A stretch of 64,000 bases of DNA from Arcticibacter tournemirensis (GCF_006716645.1 NZ_VFPL01000001.1:1240001-1304000); one strand, 5' to 3'; positions 17,844 to 26,204 are shown, numbered from the stretch's first letter. The notes: generated by a model not told the origin, from the letters alone. Numbers and translations: made by a program.

Positions 17844-18512
17844 ATGATGAAAAAGTTTGCTTTCCCTGTTGTATTGTTTATTCTGATTTCTTGTAGAACC
17901 TCCCAGTCTATACCTGGTTATTATAACAGGTATACCGAACACCTTAAACTTGAAAAGGATTCAACATTCGAGTATAATAAAGCGTATGATCTTGCAGGTG
18001 TTAGCGCTTACGGTCTCTGGTCTGCTGGTGAAAATGGAGAGGTTTTTTTGAAAAGTGATTACGATTATGAACGACTTCCCCTGACTGTTGTGGAGAGCAG
18101 GACAACTGGTACAGGAACCAGGATTGAAATTAAAGAGGAGCAACCTGGAGCCATGTCATCCTGGAAAGGTACAATTTATAGCTCTTTTTATATAAATAGC
18201 CACAAATTTACCCGGGAATATTTAGGGCCGATGATTACTGATTCAGTTTTTAATGTAAAAACTATCCAGGTTGAGATCCGGTATAAAGATTCTTTGCTAC
18301 GGTCAACCACTGGATTTATCAGGGATAGGGTTGGTACAATCAGGTATAACGTTCAGGATTCGTCGGCAAATAACTTTGTCGTATCAATTCCTTTAAAATC
18401 TCATTTTATGGCTTCTTTAGTTGTTTGTGATACTTTATACCTGAAAGGTAAAAAACTGATCTGGCCCGCTAAAGGCAAATATCCCTTTAAAAAGATAAAA
18501 GTCAGGGAGTAG
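17844..18512 (+). CDS. Hypothetical lipoprotein, copy A
   Basis: 222 residues with signal and lipobox (LISC, Cys17). The mature N-terminus has a lipocalin-like rhythm (YTEHLKLEKDSTFEYNKAYD, then YGLWSAGENGEVFLKSDY). The rest is beta-rich and ends with a basic strand KYPFKKIKVRE. Not recognised as a named family. The copy at 26361-27029 differs at a handful of residues (for example AYGLW versus ACGYW), and both frames are intact. Confidence 0.65.
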   Translation: MMKKFAFPVVLFILISCRTSQSIPGYYNRYTEHLKLEKDSTFEYNKAYDLAGVSAYGLWSAGENGEVFLKSDYDYERLPLTVVESRTTGTGTRIEIKEEQPGAMSSWKGTIYSSFYINSHKFTREYLGPMITDSVFNVKTIQVEIRYKDSLLRSTTGFIRDRVGTIRYNVQDSSANNFVVSIPLKSHFMASLVVCDTLYLKGKKLIWPAKGKYPFKKIKVRE

Positions 18513-18620
18513 GAAATTCGTTGTAGGTTTCTCTACAGACTAGGAAAAAGGGATATTCCGTCTGGAAGGCAGGTTTTCTCATCGATTTTTATTGCCTCCA
18601 TTTACTTTCATAAAAACCCA

Positions 18621-18648
18621 AGATAAAATGACGACCGTCATTTTATCT
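18621..18648. repeat. Perfect 28-bp palindrome upstream of Rpn copy A
   Basis: Arms of 13 bp (AGATAAAATGACG and its exact reverse complement) around a 2-nt centre, 47 bp before the Rpn-type start codon. The same palindrome is at 27136-27163. Its position suggests an operator; a hairpin in the 5' leader is the alternative. Confidence 0.75.
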
Positions 18649-18695
18649 CTATAAACGAACCGCTAACTTGCCATACCAAACCATTATTTACAGCA

Positions 18696-19701
18696 ATGGA
18701 CGAACCACTAAAAGGCCGTTTTATAGATCCCCTGAGCGATTTCGGCTTTAAATTTTATTTCAGTGAACAGAATAAAGCACTTTTAATAGACTTTCTGAAT
18801 GCCCTGTTCGAAGGGAAAAAGAAAATAATAGATCTGGTTTATTTGCCCACAGAACAGATCGGCGATACCGATGAACACAAAAAAGGTATTTTTCGACCTG
18901 ATGTGCCGCGACGATCAGGGTGAGGATTTTATCGTGGAAATGCAGCGGGCCTCTCAGTTTTTCTTCAGAGACCGGTCAGTGTTTTATGTTTCCCGTGCTA
19001 TTAACCGGCAGTTACCGGCGGGTGCCCCAAGCTGGGACTATAACCTGACGGGAGTTTACATGATTGGCCTCCTGGAGTTTAAACTGGAGGAAACGCCTGT
19101 GGTTCCGGGACGGTATATCCGTGATATCTTTCTGACAGACAGGGAAACAGGAGAAATATTTTACAATAAGTTGCAGTATAAATTCATCGAACCCCGAAGG
19201 GCTCTATCAGGCCATTGAATACTGATAGTTTCTGATAAATTGCCTATTTTTGATAAATCGGAAGAGGAGCTGCAAACAGATGTAGACCGTTGGCTGTTCC
19301 TGCTAAAGAACTTAAGTAAACTGAATAAGATACCGGCATTGCTGAATAAAAGGATCTTTCAGAAGTTGTTCAGTATTGCCGAAGTAAGCAGACTAAATAA
19401 GGAGGAACGAATGATGTATGAAGCCAGCTTAAAAGCAAAACTTAGCGATAGCGATCTCTTGCGTGCCAATGAAAGCATACCATTCGCAAAATGGGATTAT
19501 GAGAATACCATAAATATGCTGAGTTCCAGGCTGAGGCAAGAGGAAAAGCAGAAGGAAAAGCAGAAGGAAAAGCAGAAGGAAAAGCAGAAGGTGCTCATGA
19601 AAAAGCAGTAGCTATTGCCAGAGAAATGAAGAAAGAAGGGGTTCCCATTTACCAAATCCTGAAATTCACAGACCTTTCAGAAGAAGAGATAAAAAACCTG
19701 T
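18696..19701 (+). pseudogene. Rpn-type (PDDEXK_2) nuclease/transposase gene, broken copy A
   Basis: Same gene as 27211-28218. Three lesions are visible. An extra G near 18883 shifts frame just before the catalytic FDLMCRDDQGEDFIVEMQ. An in-frame TGA at 19216-19218 lies inside a 48-bp insert where family members read straight through. A missing A in the AAA run near 19512 shifts the GKAE-repeat tail into an EKQK frame. The four 12-bp GGAAAAGCAGAA units in the tail are tandem repeats. It cannot make a full-length protein. Tail to tail with the 235-residue gene, 14 bp apart. Confidence 0.85.
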
Positions 19702-19715
19702 AAGGGCGAGCAGAA

Positions 19716-20423
19716 CTACACAACCTCCTCCCTCACAAACACCGTATGCCCGTTCTTCGGTTTTGTTTTCTTTAGCCGGATACCTTTCCGTTTTGAGGTA
19801 AAAAAGCCTAACGCTTTTTCCAGCGCCACGGGTTTGCAGAGAATTTTATCTTTAAAATAAATGTCCCGGAATATTTCAACGGCCATTTGTGGTTTTGAGA
19901 AGAAGCTGCCAGACAAGCGGGCTGAGATTAATTCCCGTAGCTTATCCTGATCAGAGAGCAAGCGGGGGCCGGTCTTTGTAATGGTACTTTTATCAAAATC
20001 GTAAAGGAGTTCGGGCTTGCCTTGTTCGTCTTTTAGGTTAATGGTAATCTTCCGGGTGCCGGTGCTTTTTTGGCATACTACTTCTACATCGATCCGGTCA
20101 TTGGGAAGAGGGGCAGAGGGAACCAAAACTTCCAGTGGCTCGTCTGTAAATATGCCCCGGATGAAGTCGATCTGGTCTAAATTATAGTATGCTATTTTTT
20201 GTTTGGGCGGCAGTTGATATTCCCCGGCATTGGTTTTCAGAGAAGAAGGAGGAACGTTAAGTGTAGGGTTTTCAATTTTTTTGAGAAACGATAAAGGTGT
20301 ATTCATCAGGAAAGCCATATCCCCGATAGAAAAGCCACACTTGTGCCGCACTTTCCAGACGCGGTAGGCGATCTCAAGTAAGATTGCATACGTTGAATAA
20401 AATACTCTGACAACCGTAGCCAT
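19716..20423 (-). CDS. 235-residue HTH-like protein, copy A
   Basis: Not a named family I recognise. The N-terminal 20-55 region (VRHKCGFSIGDMAFLMNTPL, then SFLKKIENP) has the pattern of an XRE-type helix-turn-helix. A middle beta region (about 95-150) contains RKITINLKDEQGKPELLYDFD. The C-terminal 160-235 is basic and winged-helix-like (FFTSKRKGIRLKKTKPKNG, then TVFVREEVV). Other copies: 28231-28938 (intact), 22425-22962, 24425-24740 and 8875-9115 (broken). The upstream 199-residue partner is reduced to a fragment here. Always convergent with an Rpn-type gene where the neighbour is preserved. Confidence 0.7.
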   Translation of the reverse strand: MATVVRVFYSTYAILLEIAYRVWKVRHKCGFSIGDMAFLMNTPLSFLKKIENPTLNVPPSSLKTNAGEYQLPPKQKIAYYNLDQIDFIRGIFTDEPLEVLVPSAPLPNDRIDVEVVCQKSTGTRKITINLKDEQGKPELLYDFDKSTITKTGPRLLSDQDKLRELISARLSGSFFSKPQMAVEIFRDIYFKDKILCKPVALEKALGFFTSKRKGIRLKKTKPKNGHTVFVREEVV

Positions 20424-20433
20424 GGCACAATAC

Positions 20434-20515
20434 TAAAGTTTTTATATTGTCCGATCACATTCTTTTACGATCCAGAACTCCTACACTATATTCAACCTTG
20501 TGCGGACTGGATCTA
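20434..20515 (-). pseudogene. Fragment of the 199-residue partner gene, copy A
   Basis: About 80 bp matching the extreme 3' end of 28948-29547 (the segment encoding VRTRLNIL and the GVLDRKK turn) with two small deletions. The rest of the gene is gone, so copy A of the 235-residue gene has lost its upstream partner and probably its promoter. Confidence 0.7.
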
Positions 20516-20611
20516 CTTCTTAGAAGCAGATGGACGTTACCTGACATTCTGGAGTAGCATTCTTCTGTTTTATAACAGGAATTTATCCGAATTCATTTCG
20601 TTTATTTCGTT

Positions 20612-20619
20612 TATTTTTG
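20612..20619 (+). promoter_or_regulatory. -7 box TATTTTTG
   Basis: Fits TAnnTTTG, 17 bp before the antitoxin ATG at 20636. It is preceded by direct repeats of CGTTTATTT that may serve as binding sites. Confidence 0.5.
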
Positions 20620-20635
20620 TGGAAAAATTATTCAA

Positions 20636-21091
20636 ATGAAAATACTGGAGCAGATACGGAGACCTTCTAAGCTGGAGCAGAAAGTCGCTATCGAATCATA
20701 TCCTACCCTGTTCTCTGTGCTGTCGCGCATTAATGTGGAGGGAGCCGAGATTGAGATTGAGGAAACCAATGAGCGGATTAAAATCCCTTTTAGGGCATTG
20801 GAACTTTTGGGGGAAATCCTAAAGGCGATGAGTGAGGGAATACCGTTTTCAGTTGTTCCGCTGGCAACAGAAGTAACCACACAGAAAGCTGCTGAGATAA
20901 TTGGTTGTTCAAGACCGTATCTGGTCAAGCTTTTGGAAGATGGTAAGATCGATTTTGTAAAGGTTGGAAAACACCGTAGGATCAGGTATGAGGACGTAGT
21001 GGCATATAAGCAAAAGATAAAGAAAGATCAGAAAAAGAATATTATTGACATAATGAGTTTTGACGAAGAACTAGGGCTTTATGATTCATAG
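20636..21091 (+). CDS. Excisionase-type HTH antitoxin
   Basis: 151 residues. The C-terminal 80-128 is an HTH_17/excisionase-type DNA-binding domain (TTQKAAEIIGCSRPYLVKLL, then VGKHRRIRYEDVVAYKQ). The N-terminal part is acidic and may bind the toxin. It overlaps the following PIN gene by 11 nt, as in known HTH_17/PIN toxin-antitoxin pairs. It probably represses its own promoter. Confidence 0.75.
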   Translation: MKILEQIRRPSKLEQKVAIESYPTLFSVLSRINVEGAEIEIEETNERIKIPFRALELLGEILKAMSEGIPFSVVPLATEVTTQKAAEIIGCSRPYLVKLLEDGKIDFVKVGKHRRIRYEDVVAYKQKIKKDQKKNIIDIMSFDEELGLYDS

Positions 21092-21413
21092 TGTCAGGTT
21101 TAAGGCTGTACTTGATACCAATGTAATTTTTCCAATAGTCGTCAGAGACTTGCTGTTTTGGTTTGCGTATTACGAGCTTTATACTCCAAAATGGAGTGAT
21201 AACATTTTTGATGAATGGAAAGAGGTAATGATCAGAAAGGGAGTAAATGAAGCTGAGGCGCTGAAGCGTGTACAAAAGGCCAATGAAGCTTTTCCAGATG
21301 CGCTGGTCAAGAACTATCATGGACTGATAACAGAGCTGAACCTTCCAGACGAGGATGACCGTCATGTGCCGGCAGCTGCGATAAGGGCTAAATCACTGCT
21401 GCCAGTTTACTGA
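21081..21413 (+). pseudogene. PIN-domain toxin, C-terminally truncated
   Basis: 110 residues visible. It starts like a PIN_3-type toxin (FKAVLDTNVIFP, D12) and keeps a conserved LPDEDDRHVPAAAIRAKS segment (D92/D93), but then stops at SLLPVY. Relatives continue with a strand carrying the last acidic residue (TNNLKDF-like) and about 50 more residues. The end is overlapped by 26 nt by the convergent gene 21388-21681, so a deletion or insertion probably removed the tail. Likely inactive, with the antitoxin left behind. Confidence 0.75.
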
Positions 21414-21681
21414 TATCGTCATTGTAGAGCCGATCGTCCGCGCTTAGAGGCGGATAAAACTTCAGAAGTATTTGTTGTATTAAAGAAAAACTCCGGGGAG
21501 ATTGTACAGAAGGTGCTGCTAATTCATCAATGATTTCGCCAATAAGCTTAGTCTTTTTTGCCTCATACTGGCTAACCATAAATTGTGATTCATCAATATT
21601 CTGATGCAATAAGATCATGGCATCAATCTTCTTCACTTCTTCAATAAGATCAGTCAATTTATAAATATCAGCCTTTTTCAT
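21388..21681 (-). CDS. Hypothetical partner of the nucleotidyltransferase-fold gene
   Basis: 97 residues, mostly helical (KKADIYKLTDLIEEVKKIDA, then SQYEAKKTKLIGEIIDELA). It begins 11 nt after the nucleotidyltransferase-fold gene, so the two form an operon. Not recognised. A small helical partner next to a minimal nucleotidyltransferase fits toxin-antitoxin logic (compare MNT/HEPN pairs), but it lacks the HEPN R-x4-6-H motif. Confidence 0.6.
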   Translation of the reverse strand: MKKADIYKLTDLIEEVKKIDAMILLHQNIDESQFMVSQYEAKKTKLIGEIIDELAAPSVQSPRSFSLIQQILLKFYPPLSADDRLYNDDISKLAAVI

Positions 21682-21692
21682 AATAATTAAAA

Positions 21693-22175
21693 TTAATAAA
21701 TAATTTCAATAAATCCTTTGCTACTCTTTATCCCATTTCTGTTACGCCGGGTTTTATCAAACTTATCCATCCAGTATAATTGATCCCCCACGTAGAGGGG
21801 ATATCTTTTATCTTCCCGTGTATATATTTTAACAATATAAGCATCTACTCCGAATTGTGCTAACGAATCAGGATATTTAAAGCTATCAATATTAGTGCCT
21901 AAAGGATTCAAGAACTCACTATTTATAAATGTAACAATATCTATGTCTTCCGGATCAGGTTTTTTAGTGACGAAAGATCCATCGATCCATTGCAACAGAG
22001 GCTGTCCACTCACTAATTCCTTTAGGGCTTTTGAATATCCAATGTAATTATTAAAAAGAGAAGTTCTGGTGTTGCTATTAATATTCAGAACAAACTCTTC
22101 CTTGAAATTATCTAAATCGCAAGGGATATTGTTGTTAGGTGTCAAAAGCCCCTTCGAGTTAAATTTGAGCATCAA
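21693..22175 (-). CDS. DUF6932-like nucleotidyltransferase-fold protein
   Basis: 160 residues. Begins LKFNSKGLLTPNNN and carries WIDGSFVTKKPDPEDIDIV, that is the GS motif (66-67) and the D-x-D pair (D77, D79) of a minimal nucleotidyltransferase. This matches the DUF6932 pattern (short N-terminal strand with GLLPP, then IDGSFVT). The family function is unproven; transfer of a nucleotide to a partner or tRNA is inferred from the fold. It is the first gene of a two-gene minus-strand operon. Confidence 0.7.
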   Translation of the reverse strand: MMLKFNSKGLLTPNNNIPCDLDNFKEEFVLNINSNTRTSLFNNYIGYSKALKELVSGQPLLQWIDGSFVTKKPDPEDIDIVTFINSEFLNPLGTNIDSFKYPDSLAQFGVDAYIVKIYTREDKRYPLYVGDQLYWMDKFDKTRRNRNGIKSSKGFIEIIY

Positions 22176-22214
22176 AATTTATAATTTTCTCAGCAATAAT
22201 AAAAAATATTATTC

Positions 22215-22423
22215 TTATTTGCCCCCATCCTCTAAGCACTTAATTTCCTTTTCCCGAATGGCGATCAATTTACTTTGGTATCCAGGTGGTCCTACATCGA
22301 TTCTCCAGCTTCTTTAACAGAATCATATTCCTAAGCTCCTTGAGCTCTTTTTTCAAATTTTTCTTTTTCCCTGGCCCTGAAACTTTTTAGGGGTTCTTGC
22401 TGGTAATAATTACAGTTATCCAT
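22215..22423 (-). pseudogene. Decayed small gene
   Basis: From the ATG at 22421-22423 the minus strand reads MDNCNYYQQEPLKSFRARE then a Lys/Glu-rich stretch, a stop, EYDSVKEAGE, a frame change, and SWRIDVGPPGYQSKLIAIRE to a stop at 22215. One stop and one frameshift therefore separate pieces that look like a single protein of about 68 residues. Not recognised. Confidence 0.4.
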
Positions 22424-22424
22424 C

Positions 22425-22962
22425 CTACACCTCCTCCCTCACAAACACCGTATGCCCGTTCTTCGGTTTGGTTTTCTTTAGCCGGATACCTTTTCGTTTT
22501 GACGTGAAAAAGCCTAACGCTTTTTCCAGTGCCACTGGCTTGCAGAGAATTTTATCTTTAAAATAAATGTCCCGGAATATTTCAACGGCCATTTGTGGTT
22601 TTGAGAAGAAATCATGCTACTTCTACCTCTATCCGGTCATTGGGAAGAGGGGTAGAAGGAACCAAAACATCCAGGGGCTCGTCTGTAAATATGGCCCGGG
22701 TGAAGTCGATCTGGTCTAAATTATAGTATGCTATTTTTTGTTTGGGCGACAACTGATACTCCCCGGCATTGGTTTTCAGAGAGGAGGGAGGAACGTTAAG
22801 CGTAGGGTTTTCAATTTTTTTGAGAAACGATACTGGTGTATCCATCAGGAAAGCCATATCCCCGATCGAAAAGCCATACTTGTGCCGCACTTTCCAGACG
22901 CGGTAGGCGATCTCAAGTAAGATTGCATACGTTGAATAAAATACTTTGGCAACCGCGGACAT
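22425..22962 (-). pseudogene. 235-residue HTH-like protein gene, internal deletion (copy C)
   Basis: N-terminal half (from MSAVAKVFYSTYAILLEIAY through DRIEVEV) and C-terminal end (VALEKALGFF region to the stop at 22425) are both present. About 175 bp between them are missing compared with 28231-28938, and the joint at about 22612 creates a stop. The N-terminal HTH-like region is intact and could give a 116-residue fragment. Confidence 0.85.
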
Positions 22963-22971
22963 GGTACAATA

Positions 22972-23178
22972 CTAAAGCTTTTTATAATGGTATGTATTGT
23001 TCGATCCCATTCTTTTACGATCCAGAACCTTTTGCAGAAAAAGGATGTATAATCTGGTCCGGACCGATTCAATTAATAGCTTCTTCTGAACTATCTTTTC
23101 AGCATTTTCGTGAACAGCATGACTTGATACATATACAGTGGGGTAAGGTTGAACTCTTTCCTCCATCCTGGTGTTCAT
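22972..23178 (-). pseudogene. Truncated 199-residue partner gene (copy C)
   Basis: The last 47 codons match the C-terminus of the protein at 28948-29547 (ENAEKIVQKKLLIESVRTRL, then DRKRMGSNNTYHYKKL). The sequence further upstream decays quickly and the XRE-like N-terminus is absent. It lies 9 nt upstream of the copy C 235-residue gene, the same spacing as the intact pair. Confidence 0.8.
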
Positions 23179-23455
23179 GCTATTTAACTCACTGTCTTTC
23201 TGCTTAATAATAGAGAAAGGCGAATGATTTTTAGTTTTTTGCCTGCAAGGATATTATTGTTATCTGGCATAGTATAAGGAGGATTTCGTTATCAGATGTA
23301 ATCAATAGAGGCACCATTCATTCTATTTTGATTAGCTTTCTGCCCTTACTGTCAGTTGATATTTTTGAGCTTTAATCTAATCCATCAAAGTGTGACCAGC
23401 ATCATTTTTAAAACCGTACGAAGCTTTTTAGCTTTGGTTATCACCAGAAACAACC

Positions 23456-24415
23456 ATGTCACCAAAGTTATCCAAAGAAGCTGTTGACGATCCTTTGTGG
23501 AAGTCGGTACTCGAGCAAACATTTGTACATTTTCTAACTTTCTTTTTTCCGGAAGCCGATAAAATATTCGATTTAAGTAAGAAATTCGTTTACCTCGACA
23601 AAGAATTGCAGAGCATGTTCCCTCCCATGCCCCATAATAAAGGGGTGCGTTATGTTGATAAATTAGTACGGGTGTCACTCAGGGGAGGAGGGGAGAAATA
23701 TGTGCTGATCCATGTAGAGGCACAGTCGGCCAAAGGCCATGCTGACCTGGCCCTCCGGATGTACGAGTACTATTCGCTGATCGTAAGCAAACACAAAGTA
23801 CCGGTTACAGCCATAGCGATACTGGCAGACAGCAATGCGGGGTATCATCCCCGGGTTTATGAGCAGGAGTTTCTGGGAACGCGTTTCCGGTATGAATTTA
23901 ACAGCTATAAGATCCTCGGTCAGGATGAAGCCGCTTTAAGGGATAATCCCAACCCGTTTGCCGTGGTGGTATTAACGGCCCTGATGGCGCTGCGACACAC
24001 AGGTGCAGATGATAGTCAGTTACTTGACATTAAGCATGATCTTTATGATCAGATGATGTTACGCAAAATGGACAAGAAAGAACGGCGGGCCATTTATGAT
24101 TTTCTGACATATTATGTGCAGTTTGAAAAACCAGAAATGATCCGTAAATTTGAGGAACAAATAAAAGAAAAACAAGGAAGGAGTACCACTGTGGGAACCA
24201 GAGAATATTTACTGGATAAGGCCAAAAGAGAAGGCATAGAACAAGGCTTGGTGCAAGGCATTGAAAAAGGCATTGAACAAGGTCTTGAACAAGGCAAGCG
24301 CGAAACTCTTTTTGAGATAGCCCTTAATTTGCTAAAAAAAGGGATATCAATAGATATTATCGCCGAATCTACGGGGCTTGCAAAAGATCAGATAGAAAAG
24401 CTGAGGTATAATTAA
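23456..24415 (+). CDS. Rpn-type PD-(D/E)XK nuclease / transposase-like protein
   Basis: 319 residues, intact. The catalytic core is VRYVDKLVRVSLRGGGEKYV with D68, then LIHVEAQS with E88 and Q90. A long helical region precedes a tandem glutamine/glycine tail (EQGLVQGIEKGIEQGLEQG, about 261-281) and a C-terminal HTH-like segment (GISIDIIAESTGLAKDQIEKL). This is the RpnC/YadD-like branch. Predicted to nick DNA and stimulate recombination. A remnant of the 235-residue gene converges on it from the right; a relic of its own tail is at 14384. Confidence 0.85.
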   Translation: MSPKLSKEAVDDPLWKSVLEQTFVHFLTFFFPEADKIFDLSKKFVYLDKELQSMFPPMPHNKGVRYVDKLVRVSLRGGGEKYVLIHVEAQSAKGHADLALRMYEYYSLIVSKHKVPVTAIAILADSNAGYHPRVYEQEFLGTRFRYEFNSYKILGQDEAALRDNPNPFAVVVLTALMALRHTGADDSQLLDIKHDLYDQMMLRKMDKKERRAIYDFLTYYVQFEKPEMIRKFEEQIKEKQGRSTTVGTREYLLDKAKREGIEQGLVQGIEKGIEQGLEQGKRETLFEIALNLLKKGISIDIIAESTGLAKDQIEKLRYN

Positions 24416-24424
24416 TATTACCTT

Positions 24425-24740
24425 CTACACCACCACCTCCCTCACAAACACCGTATGCCCGTTCTTCGGTTTTGTTTTCTTTAGCCGGATACCTTTTCGC
24501 TTTGACGTAAAGAAACCCAGCGCTTTTTTCAGCGCCACTGGCTTGCAGAGGATTTTATCCTTTAAAATAAAGGATCCAGGAATATTTCAACGGCCATTTG
24601 TGGTTTTGACAAGAAGTCGCCGGAAAGGCGGGATGAGATTAATTCCTGCGGTTTATCCTGGTCAGAAAGCAAGCGGTGACCGGCCTTTGTAATACTACTT
24701 TTATCAAAATCGTAAAGGAGGCCTTGGCATACTATCAAGA
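24425..24740 (-). pseudogene. 235-residue HTH-like protein gene, C-terminal remnant (copy D)
   Basis: Covers the C-terminal half (LYDFDKSSITKAGHRLLSDQ, then PQMAVEIF), with a frameshift where GATCCAGG replaces TGTCCCGG. It has a further deletion joining GGAG to TTGGCATACTA. The N-terminal HTH-like half is missing. To its right the DNA changes abruptly to an Rhs relic, so this is a rearrangement joint. Confidence 0.8.
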
Positions 24741-24814
24741 GCAACCCCGCACTGAGAATGATATTCAAATGAAAGTCGGAGTGAGAATCAACGTTGATAG
24801 AATAAAAGCGCGGC

Positions 24815-25175
24815 AACCAATACGATTACAGCGCAAGGTTCTATGATCCGGTGATCGGGAGATGGATGACGGTAGATCCGCTTGCCGAATTGGGCAGACG
24901 CTTTTTCCGTATAATTATGTAGAAAATAATCCTATTAGAAACATCGATCCAGACGGGGTGTGGACAACCATAGCCGGAAGGGTAACATCTGAAAAAGGAT
25001 CCGTTTACGCAGAGTTTTCGGTACCTACACAAAGTCTATTAAAAGGGGGAAAGAAGGATGGTTTAAGGTGATTGGCCCTAATGCTAGCAAGGCAATGAAG
25101 GCCGCGTTAGAAAAGCAAGGAGGTGACCTCTTGCCACAAATTAAGAATTTGTCCCCGATATTAAAGGTTAAGTAA
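24815..25175 (+). pseudogene. Rhs C-terminal tail, broken
   Basis: Reads [20 protein letters not shown] then DPLAELGRR, the RHS core-associated signature. A one-base frameshift follows, then [20 protein letters not shown] and a variable toxin-like tail. A second frame break leads to an end at ALEKQGGDLLPQIKNLSPIL. Everything upstream of the core motif is missing. In a whole Rhs protein this tail would be the delivered toxin; the next gene is the expected immunity protein. Confidence 0.8.
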
Positions 25176-25177
25176 TA

Positions 25178-25471
25178 ATGATTATGGAAAGAAATATTGA
25201 GTGGTTTAAGAAGGAAATCGCGCCGGTTTTAACGGACTATGAAATAACATATAAGCATTTTGAAAAAGGTGATTTTGGTTCGCTTAATCAGGTGGAGTTT
25301 AATTCAATTAAGCTAGGGGGAAATATAGACTTTTGGGGATCGAACCGGTTAGGGATACTTTTATGGTGCTACTCAGAAGATAGGGAACTAATAAATGTTT
25401 TACTGGAACCAAATGAGGAACCGGAGAAAGAAAGAGCAATAAATGATTTGTTAAACTTCTTGAACTCTTAA
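25178..25471 (+). CDS. Candidate immunity protein to the Rhs tail
   Basis: 97 residues, acidic, starts 2 nt after the Rhs tail stop. Sequence: IEWFKKEIAPVLTDYEITYK, then GGNIDFWGSNRLGILLWCYS, ending in an EEPEKERAINDLLNFLNS helix. No family recognised. Position directly behind a polymorphic Rhs tail is the classical place for the cognate immunity gene. The frame is intact although the toxin is broken, which fits selection for immunity against siblings. Confidence 0.65.
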   Translation: MIMERNIEWFKKEIAPVLTDYEITYKHFEKGDFGSLNQVEFNSIKLGGNIDFWGSNRLGILLWCYSEDRELINVLLEPNEEPEKERAINDLLNFLNS

Positions 25472-25892
25472 GTGCGTTGATTCAAGTTCGGAGGAACAAA
25501 CTTCTCAGAGCCTGACCTGACGAAAGAAATCAGTGTAGAAGTGATGTATCGAAAGATGCCGGTGCAACCTGGACCAAAACCGGCGATAAGAAAACCGGCG
25601 TTCGCGGAACATTCACAACAGCCACCTACGCTATCAATGCTGCAAGCGAAAATTTCGCCACTCAGTATAACTAAGCAACTCCTGGAGCTCGCGAGCCAAC
25701 CAATACTGACGCTTTAGGTCTATTAATCACAGTTTAATGAAAAACCTCTAATGATGTAAGGGATAGAATGATCTCCGGAAATATCATTTCTTGCTTTAAA
25801 TAGATGCGGAAGAAACAGCTTGATGTGTCAAATCAGACTATTCCCTATCCAAAAGTAAGTCTTATCTTAGCCTCTTTAATCAGGGCGCCGAG
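25472..25892 (+). other. Gene-poor joint with a coding relic
   Basis: About 420 bp without an intact gene. Between 25520 and 25674 one plus frame reads SDVSKDAGATWTKTGDKKTG and continues through RGTFTTATYAINAASENFAT to a stop, so a protein end has been stranded here. The remainder shows nothing I can support. The duplicated block starts at 25893. Confidence 0.4.
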
Positions 25893-26204
25893 TTAAAGGA
25901 TACGGTTTACCGGATACAAAATCAGGATAATAGTGTTGAAATGGTAAAAAAGTATTCTACAACCAGTGGTCAATACACTTATGATTGTTTTGAGATTGCA
26001 GATTTACCTACCGGACTTACCTGGAATATCTTCTACGATAAAAAGGATACAGTGTTCTATATTACTGATAAATATGATGTTCAGGCAGTCGGTGATACGA
26101 TTGAACGCAGTAGTATAAACTTTAAACTAAAAACTGCGACGGTTGTGTCGCCTGTTAATGAAACTAGGTACAAGGTAAATCTAGCCAAGATCTGGCCTAA
26201 ATAA
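25893..26204 (+). pseudogene. 5'-truncated lipoprotein gene, copy B
   Basis: Matches the C-terminal part of 17169-17687 from TTAAAGGATACG onward, with a 9-bp deletion between two GATACG copies. The signal peptide and lipobox are missing. An internal ATG at 25941 leaves an 87-residue open frame that would have no export signal. Confidence 0.85.

Larger units (their letters stand above)
17368..20515. repeat. 3.1 kb direct duplication, copy A
   Basis: Nearly identical to 25893-29046 (copy B) with an offset of about 8515 bp. It carries part of a lipoprotein gene, a 45-codon frame, a second lipoprotein gene, an Rpn-type gene, the 235-residue HTH-like gene and a fragment of its upstream partner. 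Copy A holds more lesions in the Rpn gene and has lost most of the 199-residue gene. Confidence 0.9.
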
